Below, one piece after another: positions 40,868 to 55,900 of a DNA stretch of 64,000 nucleotides (position 1 is the first letter of the stretch; every line of letters begins with the position of its first letter). Position numbers and translations under genes: made by a program. The stretch comes from Hippasteria phrygiana (taxonomy: Eukaryota; Echinodermata; Asteroidea; Valvatida; Goniasteridae), in contig JAZGUH010000208.1 in the NCBI GenBank assembly GCA_037893225.1, positions 186,001 to 250,000 of the forward strand. The letters are read 5' to 3'. The notes beneath the pieces are model-generated. The model saw only the letters and a program-made list of their open reading frames with translations. It had not been told where the DNA came from and did no database searches.

Positions 40868-43800
40868 GATCTAGCGCAACATTTTGAGACCATCGCCAGC
40901 TTCACAGCGTTAGAACTCTTCGAGAAAATTCAAACCTCGCAACAAATTTCTTCCCGTGACCTCTGTGTGCGTTCTCCCGTTTACTGCATTGTGGCTGCTT
41001 AACGTTTGCCAAATTTTCAGAAGAACGCCCCTCCTTTCCCTGTTCATAATTATATGGTATATTGACCAAATCCAGTAATTTTCACACGTATGGGTAGCTT
41101 AGATATAGCGCAACAATTTCAGACCATCGCCAGCTTCACAGCGTTAGAACTCTTCGAGAAAATTCAAACCTCGCAACAAATTTCTTCCTGTGAACTCTGT
41201 GTGCGTTCTTCCGTTTACTGCATTGTGACTGCTTAATGTTTGCCACATTTTCAGATGAACGCCCCTCCTTTCCCTGTTCATAATTGAATGGGATATTGAC
41301 CAAATCCAGTAATTTTCACACGTATGGGTAGCTTAGATATAGCTCAACAATTTCAGACCATCGTCAGCTTCACAGCGTTAGAACTCTTCGAGAAAAATTA
41401 AACCTCGCACCAAATTTCTTCCCGTGAACTCTGTGTGCGTTCTCCCGTTTACTGCATTGTGGCTGCTTAACGTTTGCCAAATTTTCAGATGAACGCCCCT
41501 CCTTTCCCTGTTCATAATTGAATGGGATATTGACCAAATCCAGCAATTTTCACACGTATGGGTAGCTTAAATCTAGCGCAACAATTTGAGACCATCGCCA
41601 GCTTGACAGCGTTAGAACTCTTCGAGAAAATTCAAACCTTGCAACAAATTTCTTCCCTTGAACTCTGTGTGTTTTCTCCCGTTTACTGCATTGTGGCTGC
41701 TTAACGTTTGCCAAATTTTCAGATGAACGCCCCTCCTTTCCCTGTTCATAATTGAATGGGATATTGACCAAATCCAGTAATTTTCACACGTATGGGTAGC
41801 TTAGATATAGCTCAACAATTTCAGACCATCGCCAGCTTCACAGCCTTAGAACTCTTCGAGAAAATTCAAACCTCGCAACAAATTTCTTCCTGTGAACTCT
41901 GTGTGCGTTCTTCCGTTTACTGTATTTTAACTTTTTAACGTTTGCCACATTTTCAGATGAACGCCCCTCCTTTCCCTGTTCATAATTGAATGGGATATTG
42001 ACCAAATCCAGCAATTTTCACACGTATGGGTAGCTTAAATCTAGCGCAACAATTTGAGACCATCGCCAGCTTCACAGCGTTAGAACTCTTCGAGAAAATT
42101 TAAACCTCGCAACAAATTTCCTCCTGTGAACTCTGTGTGCGTTCTTCCGTTTACTGCATTGTGACTGCTTAACGTTTGCCACATTTTCAGATGAACGCCC
42201 CTCCTTTCCCTGTTCATAATTGAATGGGATATTGACCAAATACAGCAATGTTCACACGTATGGGTAGCTTAGATCTAGCGCAACATTTTGAGACCATCGC
42301 CAGCTTCACAGCGTTAGAACTCTTCGAGAAAATTCAAACCTCGCAACAAATTTCTTCCCGTGACCTCTGTGTGCGTTCTCCCGTTTACTGCATTGTGGCT
42401 GCTTAACGTTTGCCAAATTTTCAGAAGAACGCCCCTCCTTTCCCTGTTCATAATTATATGGTATATTGACCAAATCCAGTAATTTTCACACGTATGGGTA
42501 GCTTAGATATAGCGCAACAATTTCAGACCATCGCCAGCTTCACAGCGTTAGAACTCTTCGAGAAAATTCAAACCTCGCAACAAATTTCTTCCCGTGAACT
42601 CTGTGTGCGTTCTTCCGTTTACTGCATTGTGACTGCTTAATGTTTGCCACATTTTCAGATGAACGCCCCTCCTTTCCCTGTTCATAATTGAATGGGATAT
42701 TGACCAAATCCAGTAATTTTCACACGTATGGGTAGCTTAGATATAGCTCAACAATTTCAGACCATCGCCAGCTTCACAGCGTTAGAACTCTTCGACAAAA
42801 TTTAAACCTCGCACCAAATTTCTTCCCGTGAACTCTGTGTGCGTTCTCCCGTTTACTGCATTGTGGCTGCTTAACGTTTGCCAAATTTTCAGATGAACGC
42901 CCCTCCTTTCCCTGTTCATAATTGAATGGGATATTGACCAAATCCAGCAATTTTCACACGTATGGGTAGCTTAAATCTAGCGCAACAATTTGAGACCATC
43001 GCCAGCTTCACAGCGTTAGAACTCTTCGAGAAAATTCAAACCTCGCAACAAATTTCCTCCTGTGAACTCTGTGTGCGTTCTTCCGTTTACTGCATTGTGA
43101 CTGCTTAACGTTTGCCACATTTTCAGATGAACGCCCCTCCTTTCCCTGTTCATAATTGAATGGGATATTGACCAAATCCAGTAATTTTCACACGTATGGG
43201 TAGCTTAGATATAGCTCAACAATTTCAGACCATCGCCAGCTTCACAGCGTTAGAACTCTTCGAGAAAATTCAAACCTCGCAACAAATTTCTTCCTGTGAA
43301 CTCTGTGTGCGTTCTTCCGTTTACTGTATTGTAACTTGTTAACGTTTGCCACATTTTCAGATGAACGCCCCTCCTTTCCCTGTTCATAATTGAATGGGAT
43401 ATTGACCAAATACAGCAATGTTCACACGTATGGGTAGCTTAGATCTAGCGCAACATTTTGAGACCATCGCCAGCTTCACAGCGTTAGAACTCTTCGAGAA
43501 AATTCAAACCTCGCAACAAATTTCTTCCTGTGAACTCTGTGTGCGTTCTTCCGTTTACTGCATTGTGACTGCTTAATGTTTGCCACATTTTCAGATGAAC
43601 GCCCCTCCTTTCCCTGTTCATAATTGAATGGGATATTGACCAAATCCAGTAATTTTCACACGTATGGGTAGCTTAGATATAGCTCAACAATTTCAGACCA
43701 TCGTCAGCTTCACAGCGTTAGAACTCTTCGAGAAAAATTAAACCTCGCACCAAATTTCTTCCCGTGAACTCTGTGTGCGTTCTCCCGTTTACTGCATTGT

Positions 43801-46800
43801 GGCTGCTTAACGTTTGCCAAATTTTCAGATGAACGCCCCTCCTTTCCCTGTTCATAATTGAATGGGATATTGACCAAATCCAGCAATTTTCACACGTATG
43901 GGTAGCTTAAATCTAGCGCAACAATTTGAGACCATCGCCAGCTTGACAGCGTTAGAACTCTTCGAGAAAATTCAAACCTTGCAACAAATTTCTTCCCTTG
44001 AACTCTGTGTGTTTTCTCCCGTTTACTGCATTGTGGCTGCTTAACGTTTGCCAAATTTTCAGATGAACGCCCCTCCTTTCCCTGTTCATAATTGAATGGG
44101 ATATTGACCAAATCCAGTACTTTTCACACGTATGGGTAGCTTAGATATAGCTCAAAAATTTCAGACCATCGCCAGCTTCACAGCCTTAGAACTCTTCGAG
44201 AAAATTCAAACCTCGCAACAAATTTCTTCCTGTGAACTCTGTGTGCGTTCTTCCGTTTACTGTATTTTAACTTTTTAACGTTTGCCACATTTTCAGATGA
44301 ACGCCCCTCCTTTCCCTGTTCATAATTGAATGGGATATTGACCAAATCCAGCAATTTTCACACGTATGGGTAGCTTAAATCTAGCGCAACAATTTGAGAC
44401 CATCGCCAGCTTCACAGCGTTAGAACTCTTCGAGAAAATTTAAACCTCGCAACAAATTTCCTCCTGTGAACTCTGTGTGCGTTCTTCCGTTTACTGCATT
44501 GTGACTGCTTAACGTTTGCCACATTTTCAGATGAACGCCCCTCCTTTCCCTGTTCATAATTGAATGGGATATTGACCAAATCCAGCAATTTTCACACGTA
44601 TGGGTAGCTTAGATCTAGCGCAACAATTTGAGACCATCGCCAGCTTCACAGCGTTAGAACTCTTCGAGAAAATTCAAACCTCGCAACAAATTTCCTCCTG
44701 TGAACTCTGTGTGCGTTCTTCCGTTTACTGCATTGTGACTGCTTAACGTTTGCCACATTTTCAGATGAACGCCCCTCCTTTCCCTGTTCATAATTGAATG
44801 GGATATTGACCAAATCCAGTAATTTTCACACGTATGGGTAGCTTAGATATAGCTCAACAATTTCAGACCATCGCCAGCTTCACAGCGTTAGAACTCTTCG
44901 AGAAAATTCAAACCTCCCAACAAATTTCTTCCTGTGAACTCTGTGTGCGTTCTTCCGTTTACTGTATTGTAACTTGTTAACGTTTGCCACATTTTCAGAT
45001 GAACGCCCCTCCTTTCCCTGTTCATAATTGAATGGGATATTGACCAAATACAGCAATGTTCACACGTATGGGTAGCTTAGATCTAGCGCAACATTTTGAG
45101 ACCATCGCCAGCTTCACAGCGTTAGAACTCTTCGAGAAAATTCAAACCTCGCAACAAATTTCTTCCCGTGACCTCTGTGTGCGTTCTCCCGTTTACTGCA
45201 TTGTGGCTGCTTAACGTTTGCCAAATTTTCAGAAGAACGCCCCTCCTTTCCCTGTTCATAATTATATGGTATATTGACCAAATCCAGTAATTTTCACACG
45301 TATGGGTAGCTTAGATATAGCGCAACAATTTCAGACCATCGCCAGCTTCACAGCGTTAGAACTCTTCGAGAAAATTCAAACCTCGCAACAAATTTCTTCC
45401 TGTGAACTCTGTGTGCGTTCTTCCGTTTACTGCATTGTGACTGCTTAATGTTTGCCACATTTTCAGATGAACGCCCCTCCTTTCCCTGTTCATAATTGAA
45501 TGGGATATTGACCAAATCCAGTAATTTTCACACGTATGGGTAGCTTAGATATAGCTCAACAATTTCAGACCATCGTCAGCTTCACAGCGTTAGAACTCTT
45601 CGAGAAAAATTAAACCTCGCACCAAATTTCTTCCCGTGAACTCTGTGTGCGTTCTCCCGTTTACTGCATTGTGGCTGCTTAACGTTTGCCAAATTTTCAG
45701 ATGAACGCCCCTCCTTTCCCTGTTCATAATTGAATGGGATATTGACCAAATCCAGCAATTTTCACACGTATGGGTAGCTTAAATCTAGCGCAACAATTTG
45801 AGACCATCGCCAGCTTGACAGCGTTAGAACTCTTCGAGAAAATTCAAACCTTGCAACAAATTTCTTCCCTTGAACTCTGTGTGTTTTCTCCCGTTTACTG
45901 CATTGTGGCTGCTTAACGTTTGCCAAATTTTCAGATGAACGCCCCTCCTTTCCCTGTTCATAATTGAATGGGATATTGACCAAATCCAGTAATTTTCACA
46001 CGTATGGGTAGCTTAGATATAGCTCAACAATTTCAGACCATCGCCAGCTTCACAGCCTTAGAACTCTTCGAGAAAATTCAAACCTCGCAACAAATTTCTT
46101 CCTGTGAACTCTGTGTGCGTTCTTCCGTTTACTGTATTTTAACTTTTTAACGTTTGCCACATTTTCAGATGAACGCCCCTCCTTTCCCTGTTCATAATTG
46201 AATGGGATATTGACCAAATCCAGCAATTTTCACACGTATGGGTAGCTTAAATCTAGCGCAACAATTTGAGACCATCGCCAGCTTCACAGCGTTAGAACTC
46301 TTCGAGAAAATTTAAACCTCGCAACAAATTTCCTCCTGTGAACTCTGTGTGCGTTCTTCCGTTTACTGCATTGTGACTGCTTAACGTTTGCCACATTTTC
46401 AGATGAACGCCCCTCCTTTCCCTGTTCATAATTGAATGGGATATTGACCAAATACAGCAATGTTCACACGTATGGGTAGCTTAGATCTAGCGCAACAGTT
46501 TGAGACCATCGCCAGCTTCACAGCGTTAGAACTCTTCGAGAAAATTCAAACCTCGCAACAAATTTCTTCCCGTGACCTCTGTGTGCGTTCTCCCGTTTAC
46601 TGCATTGTGGCTGCTTAACGTTTGCCAAATTTTCAGAAGAACGCCCCTCCTTTCCCTGTTCATAATTATATGGTATATTGACCAAATCCAGTAATTTTCA
46701 CACGTATGGGTAGCTTAGATATAGCGCAACAATTTCAGACCATCGCCAGCTTCACAGCGTTAGAACTCTTCGAGAAAATTCAAACCTCGCAACAAATTTC

Positions 46801-46951
46801 TTCCCGTGAACTCTGTGTGCGTTCTTCCGTTTACTGCATTGTGACTGCTTAATGTTTGCCACATTTTCAGATGAACGCCCCTCCTTTCCCTGTTCATAAT
46901 TGAATGGGATATTGACCAAATCCAGTAATTTTCACACGTATGGGTAGCTTA
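40868..46951 (-). repeat. Higher-order unit B: tandem copy of unit A
   Basis: Second copy of the 26-monomer block. The A/B boundary monomer (about 40837-40870) is chimeric: a CCAGTAATTTTCAC segment of one subtype joined to GATCTAGCGCAACATTTTG of another, as expected at a recombination joint. Differences from unit A include GCAACAGTTTG near 46494 and CAAAAATTTC near 44154. Confidence 0.8.
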
Positions 46952-49900
46952 GATATAGCGCAACAATTTCAGACCATCGCCAGCTTCACAGCGTTAGAAC
47001 TCTTCGAGAAAATTCAAACCTCGCAACAAATTTCTTCCTGTGAACTCTGTGTGCGTTCTTCCGTTTACTGCATTGTGACTGCTTAATGTTTGCCACATTT
47101 TCAGATGAACGCCCCTCCTTTCCCTGTTCATAATTGAATGGGATATTGACCAAATACAGCAATGTTCACACGTATGGGTAGCTTAGATCTAGCGCAACAT
47201 TTTGAGACCATCGCCAGCTTCACAGCGTTAGAACTCTTCGAGAAAATTCAAACCTCGCAACAAATTTCTTCCCGTGACCTCTGTGTGCGTTCTCCCGTTT
47301 ACTGCATTGTGGCTGCTTAACGTTTGCCAAATTTTCAGAAGAACGCCCCTCCTTTCCCTGTTCATAATTATATGGTATATTGACCAAATCCAGTAATTTT
47401 CACACGTATGGGTAGCTTAGATATAGCGCAACAATTTCAGACCATCGCCAGCTTCACAGCGTTAGAACTCTTCGAGAAAATTCAAACCTCGCAACAAATT
47501 TCTTCCTGTGAACTCTGTGTGCGTTCTTCCGTTTACTGCATTGTGACTGCTTAATGTTTGCCACATTTTCAGATGAACGCCCCTCCTTTCCCTGTTCATA
47601 ATTGAATGGGATATTGACCAAATCCAGTAATTTTCACACGTATGGGTAGCTTAGATATAGCTCAACAATTTCAGACCATCGTCAGCTTCACAGCGTTAGA
47701 ACTCTTCGAGAAAAATTAAACCTCGCACCAAATTTCTTCCCGTGAACTCTGTGTGCGTTCTCCCGTTTACTGCATTGTGGCTGCTTAACGTTTGCCAAAT
47801 TTTCAGATGAACGCCCCTCCTTTCCCTGTTCATAATTGAATGGGATATTGACCAAATCCAGCAATTTTCACACGTATGGGTAGCTTAAATCTAGCGCAAC
47901 AATTTGAGACCATCGCCAGCTTGACAGCGTTAGAACTCTTCGAGAAAATTCAAACCTTGCAACAAATTTCTTCCCTTGAACTCTGTGTGTTTTCTCCCGT
48001 TTACTGCATTGTGGCTGCTTAACGTTTGCCAAATTTTCAGATGAACGCCCCTCCTTTCCCTGTTCATAATTGAATGGGATATTGACCAAATCCAGTAATT
48101 TTCACACGTATGGGTAGCTTAGATATAGCTCAACAATTTCAGACCATCGCCAGCTTCACAGCCTTAGAACTCTTCGAGAAAATTCAAACCTCGCAACAAA
48201 TTTCTTCCTGTGAACTCTGTGTGCGTTCTTCCGTTTACTGTATTTTAACTTTTTAACGTTTGCCACATTTTCAGATGAACGCCCCTCCTTTCCCTGTTCA
48301 TAATTGAATGGGATATTGACCAAATCCAGCAATTTTCACACGTATGGGTAGCTTAAATCTAGCGCAACAATTTGAGACCATCGCCAGCTTCACAGCGTTA
48401 GAACTCTTCGAGAAAATTCAAACCTCGCAACAAATTTCTTCCCGTGACCTCTGTGTGCGTTCTCCCGTTTACTGCATTGTGGCTGCTTAACGTTTGCCAC
48501 ATTTTCAGATGAACGCCCCTCCTTTCCCTGTTCATAATTGAATGGGATATTGACCAAATACAGCAATGTTCACACGTATGGGTAGCTTAGATCTAGCGCA
48601 ACATTTTGAGACCATCGCCAGCTTCACAGCGTTAGAACTCTTCGAGAAAATTCAAACCTCGCAACAAATTTCTTCCCGTGACCTCTGTGTGCGTTCTCCC
48701 GTTTACTGCATTGTGGCTGCTTAACGTTTGCCAAATTTTCAGAAGAACGCCCCTCCTTTCCCTGTTCATAATTATATGGTATATTGACCAAATCCAGTAA
48801 TTTTCACACGTATGGGTAGCTTAGATATAGCGCAACAATTTCAGACCATCGCCAGCTTCACAGCGTTAGAACTCTTCGAGAAAATTCAAACCTCGCAACA
48901 AATTTCTTCCCGTGAACTCTGTGTGCGTTCTTCCGTTTACTGCATTGTGACTGCTTAATGTTTGCCACATTTTCAGATGAACGCCCCTCCTTTCCCTGTT
49001 CATAATTGAATGGGATATTGACCAAATCCAGTAATTTTCACACGTATGGGTAGCTTAGATATAGCTCAACAATTTCAGACCATCGCCAGCTTCACAGCGT
49101 TAGAACTCTTTGACAAAATTTAAACCTCGCACCAAATTTCTTCCCGTGAACTCTGTGTGCGTTCTCCCGTTTACTGCATTGTGGCTGCTTAACGTTTGCC
49201 AAATTTTCAGATGAACGCCCCTCCTTTCCCTGTTCATAATTGAATGGGATATTGACCAAATCCAGCAATTTTCACACGTATGGGTAGCTTAAATCTAGCG
49301 CAACAATTTGAGACCATCGCCAGCTTCACAGCGTTAGAACTCTTCGAGAAAATTCAAACCTCGCAACAAATTTCCTCCTGTGAACTCTGTGTGCGTTCTT
49401 CCGTTTACTGCATTGTGACTGCTTAACGTTTGCCGCATTTTCAGATGAACGCCCCTCCTTTCCCTGTTCATAATTGAATGGGATATTGACCAAATCCAGT
49501 AATTTTCACACGTATGGGTAGCTTAGATATAGCTCAACAATTTCAGACCATCGCCAGCTTCACAGCGTTAGAACTCTTCGAGAAAATTCAAACCTCGCAA
49601 CAAATTTCTTCCTGTGAACTCTGTGTGCGTTCTTCCGTTTACTGCATTGTGACTGCTTAATGTTTGCCACATTTTCAGATGAACGCCCCTCCTTTCCCTG
49701 TTCATAATTGAATGGGATATTGACCAAATCCAGTAATTTTCACACGTATGGGTAGCTTAGATATAGCTCAACAATTTCAGACCATCGTCAGCTTCACAGC
49801 GTTAGAACTCTTCGAGAAAAATTAAACCTCGCACCAAATTTCTTCCCGTGAACTCTGTGTGCGTTCTCCCGTTTACTGCATTGTGGCTGCTTAACGTTTG

Positions 49901-52900
49901 CCAAATTTTCAGATGAACGCCCCTCCTTTCCCTGTTCATAATTGAATGGGATATTGACCAAATCCAGCAATTTTCACACGTATGGGTAGCTTAAATCTAG
50001 CGCAACAATTTGAGACCATCGCCAGCTTGACAGCGTTAGAACTCTTCGAGAAAATTCAAACCTTGCAACAAATTTCTTCCCTTGAACTCTGTGTGTTTTC
50101 TCCCGTTTACTGCATTGTGGCTGCTTAACGTTTGCCAAATTTTCAGATGAACGCCCCTCCTTTCCCTGTTCATAATTGAATGGGATATTGACCAAATCCA
50201 GTAATTTTCACACGTATGGGTAGCTTAGATATAGCTCAACAATTTCAGACCATCGCCAGCTTCACAGCCTTAGAACTCTTCGAGAAAATTCAAACCTCGC
50301 AACAAATTTCTTCCTGTGAACTCTGTGTGCGTTCTTCCGTTTACTGTATTTTAACTTTTTAACGTTTGCCACATTTTCAGATGAACGCCCCTCCTTTCCC
50401 TGTTCATAATTGAATGGGATATTGACCAAATCCAGCAATTTTCACACGTATGGGTAGCTTAAATCTAGCGCAACAATTTGAGACCATCGCCAGCTTCACA
50501 GCGTTAGAACTCTTCGAGAAAATTTAAACCTCGCAACAAATTTCCTCCTGTGAACTCTGTGTGCGTTCTTCCGTTTACTGCATTGTGACTGCTTAACGTT
50601 TGCCACATTTTCAGATGAACGCCCCTCCTTTCCCTGTTCATAATTGAATGGGATATTGACCAAATACAGCAATGTTCACACGTATGGGTAGCTTAGATCT
50701 AGCGCAACATTTTGAGACCATCGCCAGCTTCACAGCGTTAGAACTCTTCGAGAAAATTCAAACCTCGCAACAAATTTCTTCCCGTGACCTCTGTGTGCGT
50801 TCTCCCGTTTACTGCATTGTGGCTGCTTAACGTTTGCCAAATTTTCAGAAGAACGCCCCTCCTTTCCCTGTTCATAATTATATGGTATATTGACCAAATC
50901 CAGTAATTTTCACACGTATGGGTAGCTTAGATATAGCGCAACAATTTCAGACCATCGCCAGCTTCACAGCGTTAGAACTCTTCGAGAAAATTCAAACCTT
51001 GCAACAAATTTCTTCCCGTGAACTCTGTGTGCGTTCTTCCGTTTACTGCATTGTGACTGCTTAATGTTTGCCACATTTTCAGATGAACGCCCCTCCTTTC
51101 CCTGTTCATAATTGAATGGGATATTGACCAAATCCAGTAATTTTCACACGTATGGGTAGCTTAGATCTAGCGCAACATTTTGAGACCATCGCCAGCTTCA
51201 CAGCGTTAGAACTCTTCGAGAAAATTCAAACCTCGCAACAAATTTCTTCCCGTGACCTCTGTGTGCGTTCTCCCGTTTACTGCATTGTGGCTGCTTAACG
51301 TTTGCCAAATTTTCAGAAGAACGCCCCTCCTTTCCCTGTTCATAATTATATGGTATATTGACCAAATCCAGTAATTTTCACACGTATGGGTAGCTTAGAT
51401 ATAGCGCAACAATTTCAGACCATCGCCAGCTTCACAGCGTTAGAACTCTTCGAGAAAATTCAAACCTCGCAACAAATTTCTTCCTGTGAACTCTGTGTGC
51501 GTTCTTCCGTTTACTGCATTGTGACTGCTTAATGTTTGCCACATTTTCAGATGAACGCCCCTCCTTTCCCTGTTCATAATTGAATGGGATATTGACCAAA
51601 TCCAGTAATTTTCACACGTATGGGTAGCTTAGATATAGCTCAACAATTTCAGACCATCGTCAGCTTCACAGCGTTAGAACTCTTCGAGAAAAATTAAACC
51701 TCGCACCAAATTTCTTCCCGTGAACTCTGTGTGCGTTCTCCCGTTTACTGCATTGTGGCTGCTTAACGTTTGCCAAATTTTCAGATGAACGCCCCTCCTT
51801 TCCCTGTTCATAATTGAATGGGATATTGACCAAATCCAGCAATTTTCACACGTATGGGTAGCTTAAATCTAGCGCAACAATTTGAGACCATCGCCAGCTT
51901 GACAGCGTTAGAACTCTTCGAGAAAATTCAAACCTTGCAACAAATTTCTTCCCTTGAACTCTGTGTGTTTTCTCCCGTTTACTGCATTGTGGCTGCTTAA
52001 CGTTTGCCAAATTTTCAGATGAACGCCCCTCCTTTCCCTGTTCATAATTGAATGGGATATTGACCAAATCCAGTAATTTTCACACGTATGGGTAGCTTAG
52101 ATATAGCTCAACAATTTCAGACCATCGCCAGCTTCACAGCCTTAGAACTCTTCGAGAAAATTCAAACCTCGCAACAAATTTCTTCCTGTGAACTCTGTGT
52201 GCGTTCTTCCGTTTACTGTATTTTAACTTTTTAACGTTTGCCACATTTTCAGATGAACGCCCCTCCTTTCCCTGTTCATAATTGAATGGGATATTGACCA
52301 AATCCAGCAATTTTCACACGTATGGGTAGCTTAAATCTAGCGCAACAATTTGAGACCATCGCCAGCTTCACAGCGTTAGAACTCTTCGAGAAAATTTAAA
52401 CCTCGCAACAAATTTCCTCCTGTGAACTCTGTGTGCGTTCTTCCGTTTACTGCATTGTGACTGCTTAACGTTTGCCACATTTTCAGATGAACGCCCCTCC
52501 TTTCCCTGTTCATAATTGAATGGGATATTGACCAAATACAGCAATGTTCACACGTATGGGTAGCTTAGATCTAGCGCAACATTTTGAGACCATCGCCAGC
52601 TTCACAGCGTTAGAACTCTTCGAGAAAATTCAAACCTCGCAACAAATTTCTTCCCGTGACCTCTGTGTGCGTTCTCCCGTTTACTGCATTGTGGCTGCTT
52701 AACGTTTGCCAAATTTTCAGAAGAACGCCCCTCCTTTCCCTGTTCATAATTATATGGTATATTGACCAAATCCAGTAATTTTCACACGTATGGGTAGCTT
52801 AGATATAGCGCAACAATTTCAGACCATCGCCAGCTTCACAGCGTTAGAACTCTTCGAGAAAATTCAAACCTCGCAACAAATTTCTTCCCGTGAACTCTGT

Positions 52901-55900
52901 GTGCGTTCTTCCGTTTACTGCATTGTGACTGCTTAATGTTTGCCACATTTTCAGATGAACGCCCCTCCTTTCCCTGTTCATAATTGAATGGGATATTGAC
53001 CAAATCCAGTAATTTTCACACGTATGGGTAGCTTAGATATAGCTCAACAATTTCAGACCATCGCCAGCTTCACAGCGTTAGAACTCTTCGACAAAATTTA
53101 AACCTCGCACCAAATTTCTTCCCGTGAACTCTGTGTGCGTTCTCCCGTTTACTGCATTGTGGCTGCTTAACGTTTGCCAAATTTTCAGATGAACGCCCCT
53201 CCTTTCCCTGTTCATAATTGAATGGGATATTGACCAAATCCAGCAATTTTCACACGTATGGGTAGCTTAAATCTAGCGCAACAATTTGAGACCATCGCCA
53301 GCTTCACAGCGTTAGAACTCTTCGAGAAAATTCAAACCTCGCAACAAATTTCCTCCTGTGAACTCTGTGTGCGTTCTTCCGTTTACTGCATTGTGACTGC
53401 TTAACGTTTGCCACATTTTCAGATGAACGCCCCTCCTTTCCCTGTTCATAATTGAATGGGATATTGACCAAATCCAGTAATTTTCACACGTATGGGTAGC
53501 TTAGATATAGCTCAACAATTTCAGACCATCGCCAGCTTCACAGCGTTAGAACTCTTCGAGAAAATTCAAACCTCGCAACAAATTTCTTCCTGTGAACTCT
53601 GTGTGCGTTCTTCCGTTTACTGTATTGTAACTTGTTAACGTTTGCCACATTTTCAGATGAACGCCCCTACTTTCCCTGTTCATAATTGAATGGGATATTG
53701 ACCAAATACAGCAATGTTCACACGTATGGGTAGCTTAGATCTAGCGCAACATTTTGAGACCATCGCCAGCTTCACAGCGTTAGAACTCTTCGAGAAAATT
53801 CAAACCTCGCAACAAATTTCTTCCTGTGAACTCTGTGTGCGTTCTTCCGTTTACTGCATTGTGACTGCTTAATGTTTGCCACATTTTCAGATGAACGCCC
53901 CTCCTTTCCCTGTTCATAATTGAATGGGATATTGACCAAATCCAGTAATTTTCACACGTATGGGTAGCTTAGATATAGCTCAACAATTTCAGACCATCGT
54001 CAGCTTCACAGCGTTAGAACTCTTCGAGAAAAATTAAACCTCGCACCAAATTTCTTCCCGTGAACTCTGTGTGCGTTCTCCCGTTTACTGCATTGTGGCT
54101 GCTTAACGTTTGCCAAATTTTCAGATGAACGCCCCTCCTTTCCCTGTTCATAATTGAATGGGATATTGACCAAATCCAGCAATTTTCACACGTATGGGTA
54201 GCTTAAATCTAGCGCAACAATTTGAGACCATCGCCAGCTTGACAGCGTTAGAACTCTTCGAGAAAATTCAAACCTTGCAACAAATTTCTTCCCTTGAACT
54301 CTGTGTGTTTTCTCCCGTTTACTGCATTGTGGCTGCTTAACGTTTGCCAAATTTTCAGATGAACGCCCCTCCTTTCCCTGTTCATAATTGAATGGGATAT
54401 TGACCAAATCCAGTAATTTTCACACGTATGGGTAGCTTAGATATAGCTCAACAATTTCAGACCATCGCCAGCTTCACAGCCTTAGAACTCTTCGAGAAAA
54501 TTCAAACCTCGCAACAAATTTCTTCCTGTGAACTCTGTGTGCGTTCTTCCGTTTACTGCATTGTGACTGCTTAACGTTTGCCACATTTTCAGATGAACGC
54601 CCCTCCTTTCCCTGTTCATAATTGAATGGGATATTGACCAAATACAGCAATGTTCACACGTATGGGTAGCTTAGATCTAGCGCAACATTTTGAGACCATC
54701 GCCAGCTTCACAGCGTTAGAACTCTTCGAGAAAATTCAAACCTCGCAACAAATTTCTTCCCGTGACCTCTGTGTGCGTTCTCCCGTTTACTGCATTGTGG
54801 CTGCTTAACGTTTGCCAAATTTTCAGAAGAACGCCCCTCCTTTCCCTGTTCATAATTATATGGTATATTGACCAAATCCAGTAATTTTCACACGTATGGG
54901 TAGCTTAGATATAGCGCAACAATTTCAGACCATCGCCAGCTTCACAGCGTTAGAACTCTTCGAGAAAATTCAAACCTCGCAACAAATTTCTTCCCGTGAA
55001 CTCTGTGTGCGTTCTTCCGTTTACTGCATTGTGACTGCTTAATGTTTGCCACATTTTCAGATGAACGCCCCTCCTTTCCCTGTTCATAATTGAATGGGAT
55101 ATTGACCAAATCCAGTAATGTTCACACGTATGGGTAGCTTAGATATAGCTCAACAATTTCAGACCATCGCCAGCTTCACAGCGTTAGAACTCTTCGACAA
55201 AATTTAAACCTCGCACCAAATTTCTTCCCGTGAACTCTGTGTGCGTTCTCCCGTTTACTGCATTGTGGCTGCTTAACGTTTGCCAAATTTTCAGATGAAC
55301 GCCCCTCCTTTCCCTGTTCATAATTGAATGGGATATTGACCAAATCCAGCAATTTTCACACGTATGGGTAGCTTAAATCTAGCGCAACAATTTGAGACCA
55401 TCGCCAGCTTCACAGCGTTAGAACTCTTCGAGAAAATTCAAACCTCGCAACAAATTTCCTCCTGTGAACTCTGTGTGCGTTCTTCCGTTTACTGCATTGT
55501 GACTGCTTAACGTTTGCCACATTTTCAGATGAACGCCCCTCCTTTCCCTGTTCATAATTGAATGGGATATTGACCAAATACAGCAATGTTCACACGTATG
55601 GGTAGCTTAGATCTAGCGCAACATTTTGAGACCATCGCCAGCTTCACAGCGTTAGAACTCTTCGAGAAAATTCAAACCTCGCAACAAATTTCTTCCCGTG
55701 ACCTCTGTGTGCGTTCTCCCGTTTACTGCATTGTGGCTGCTTAACGTTTGCCAAATTTTCAGAAGAACGCCCCTCCTTTCCCTGTTCATAATTATATGGT
55801 ATATTGACCAAATCCAGTAATTTTCACACGTATGGGTAGCTTAGATATAGCGCAATAATTTCAGACCATCGCCAGCTTCACAGCGTTAGAACTCTTCGAG

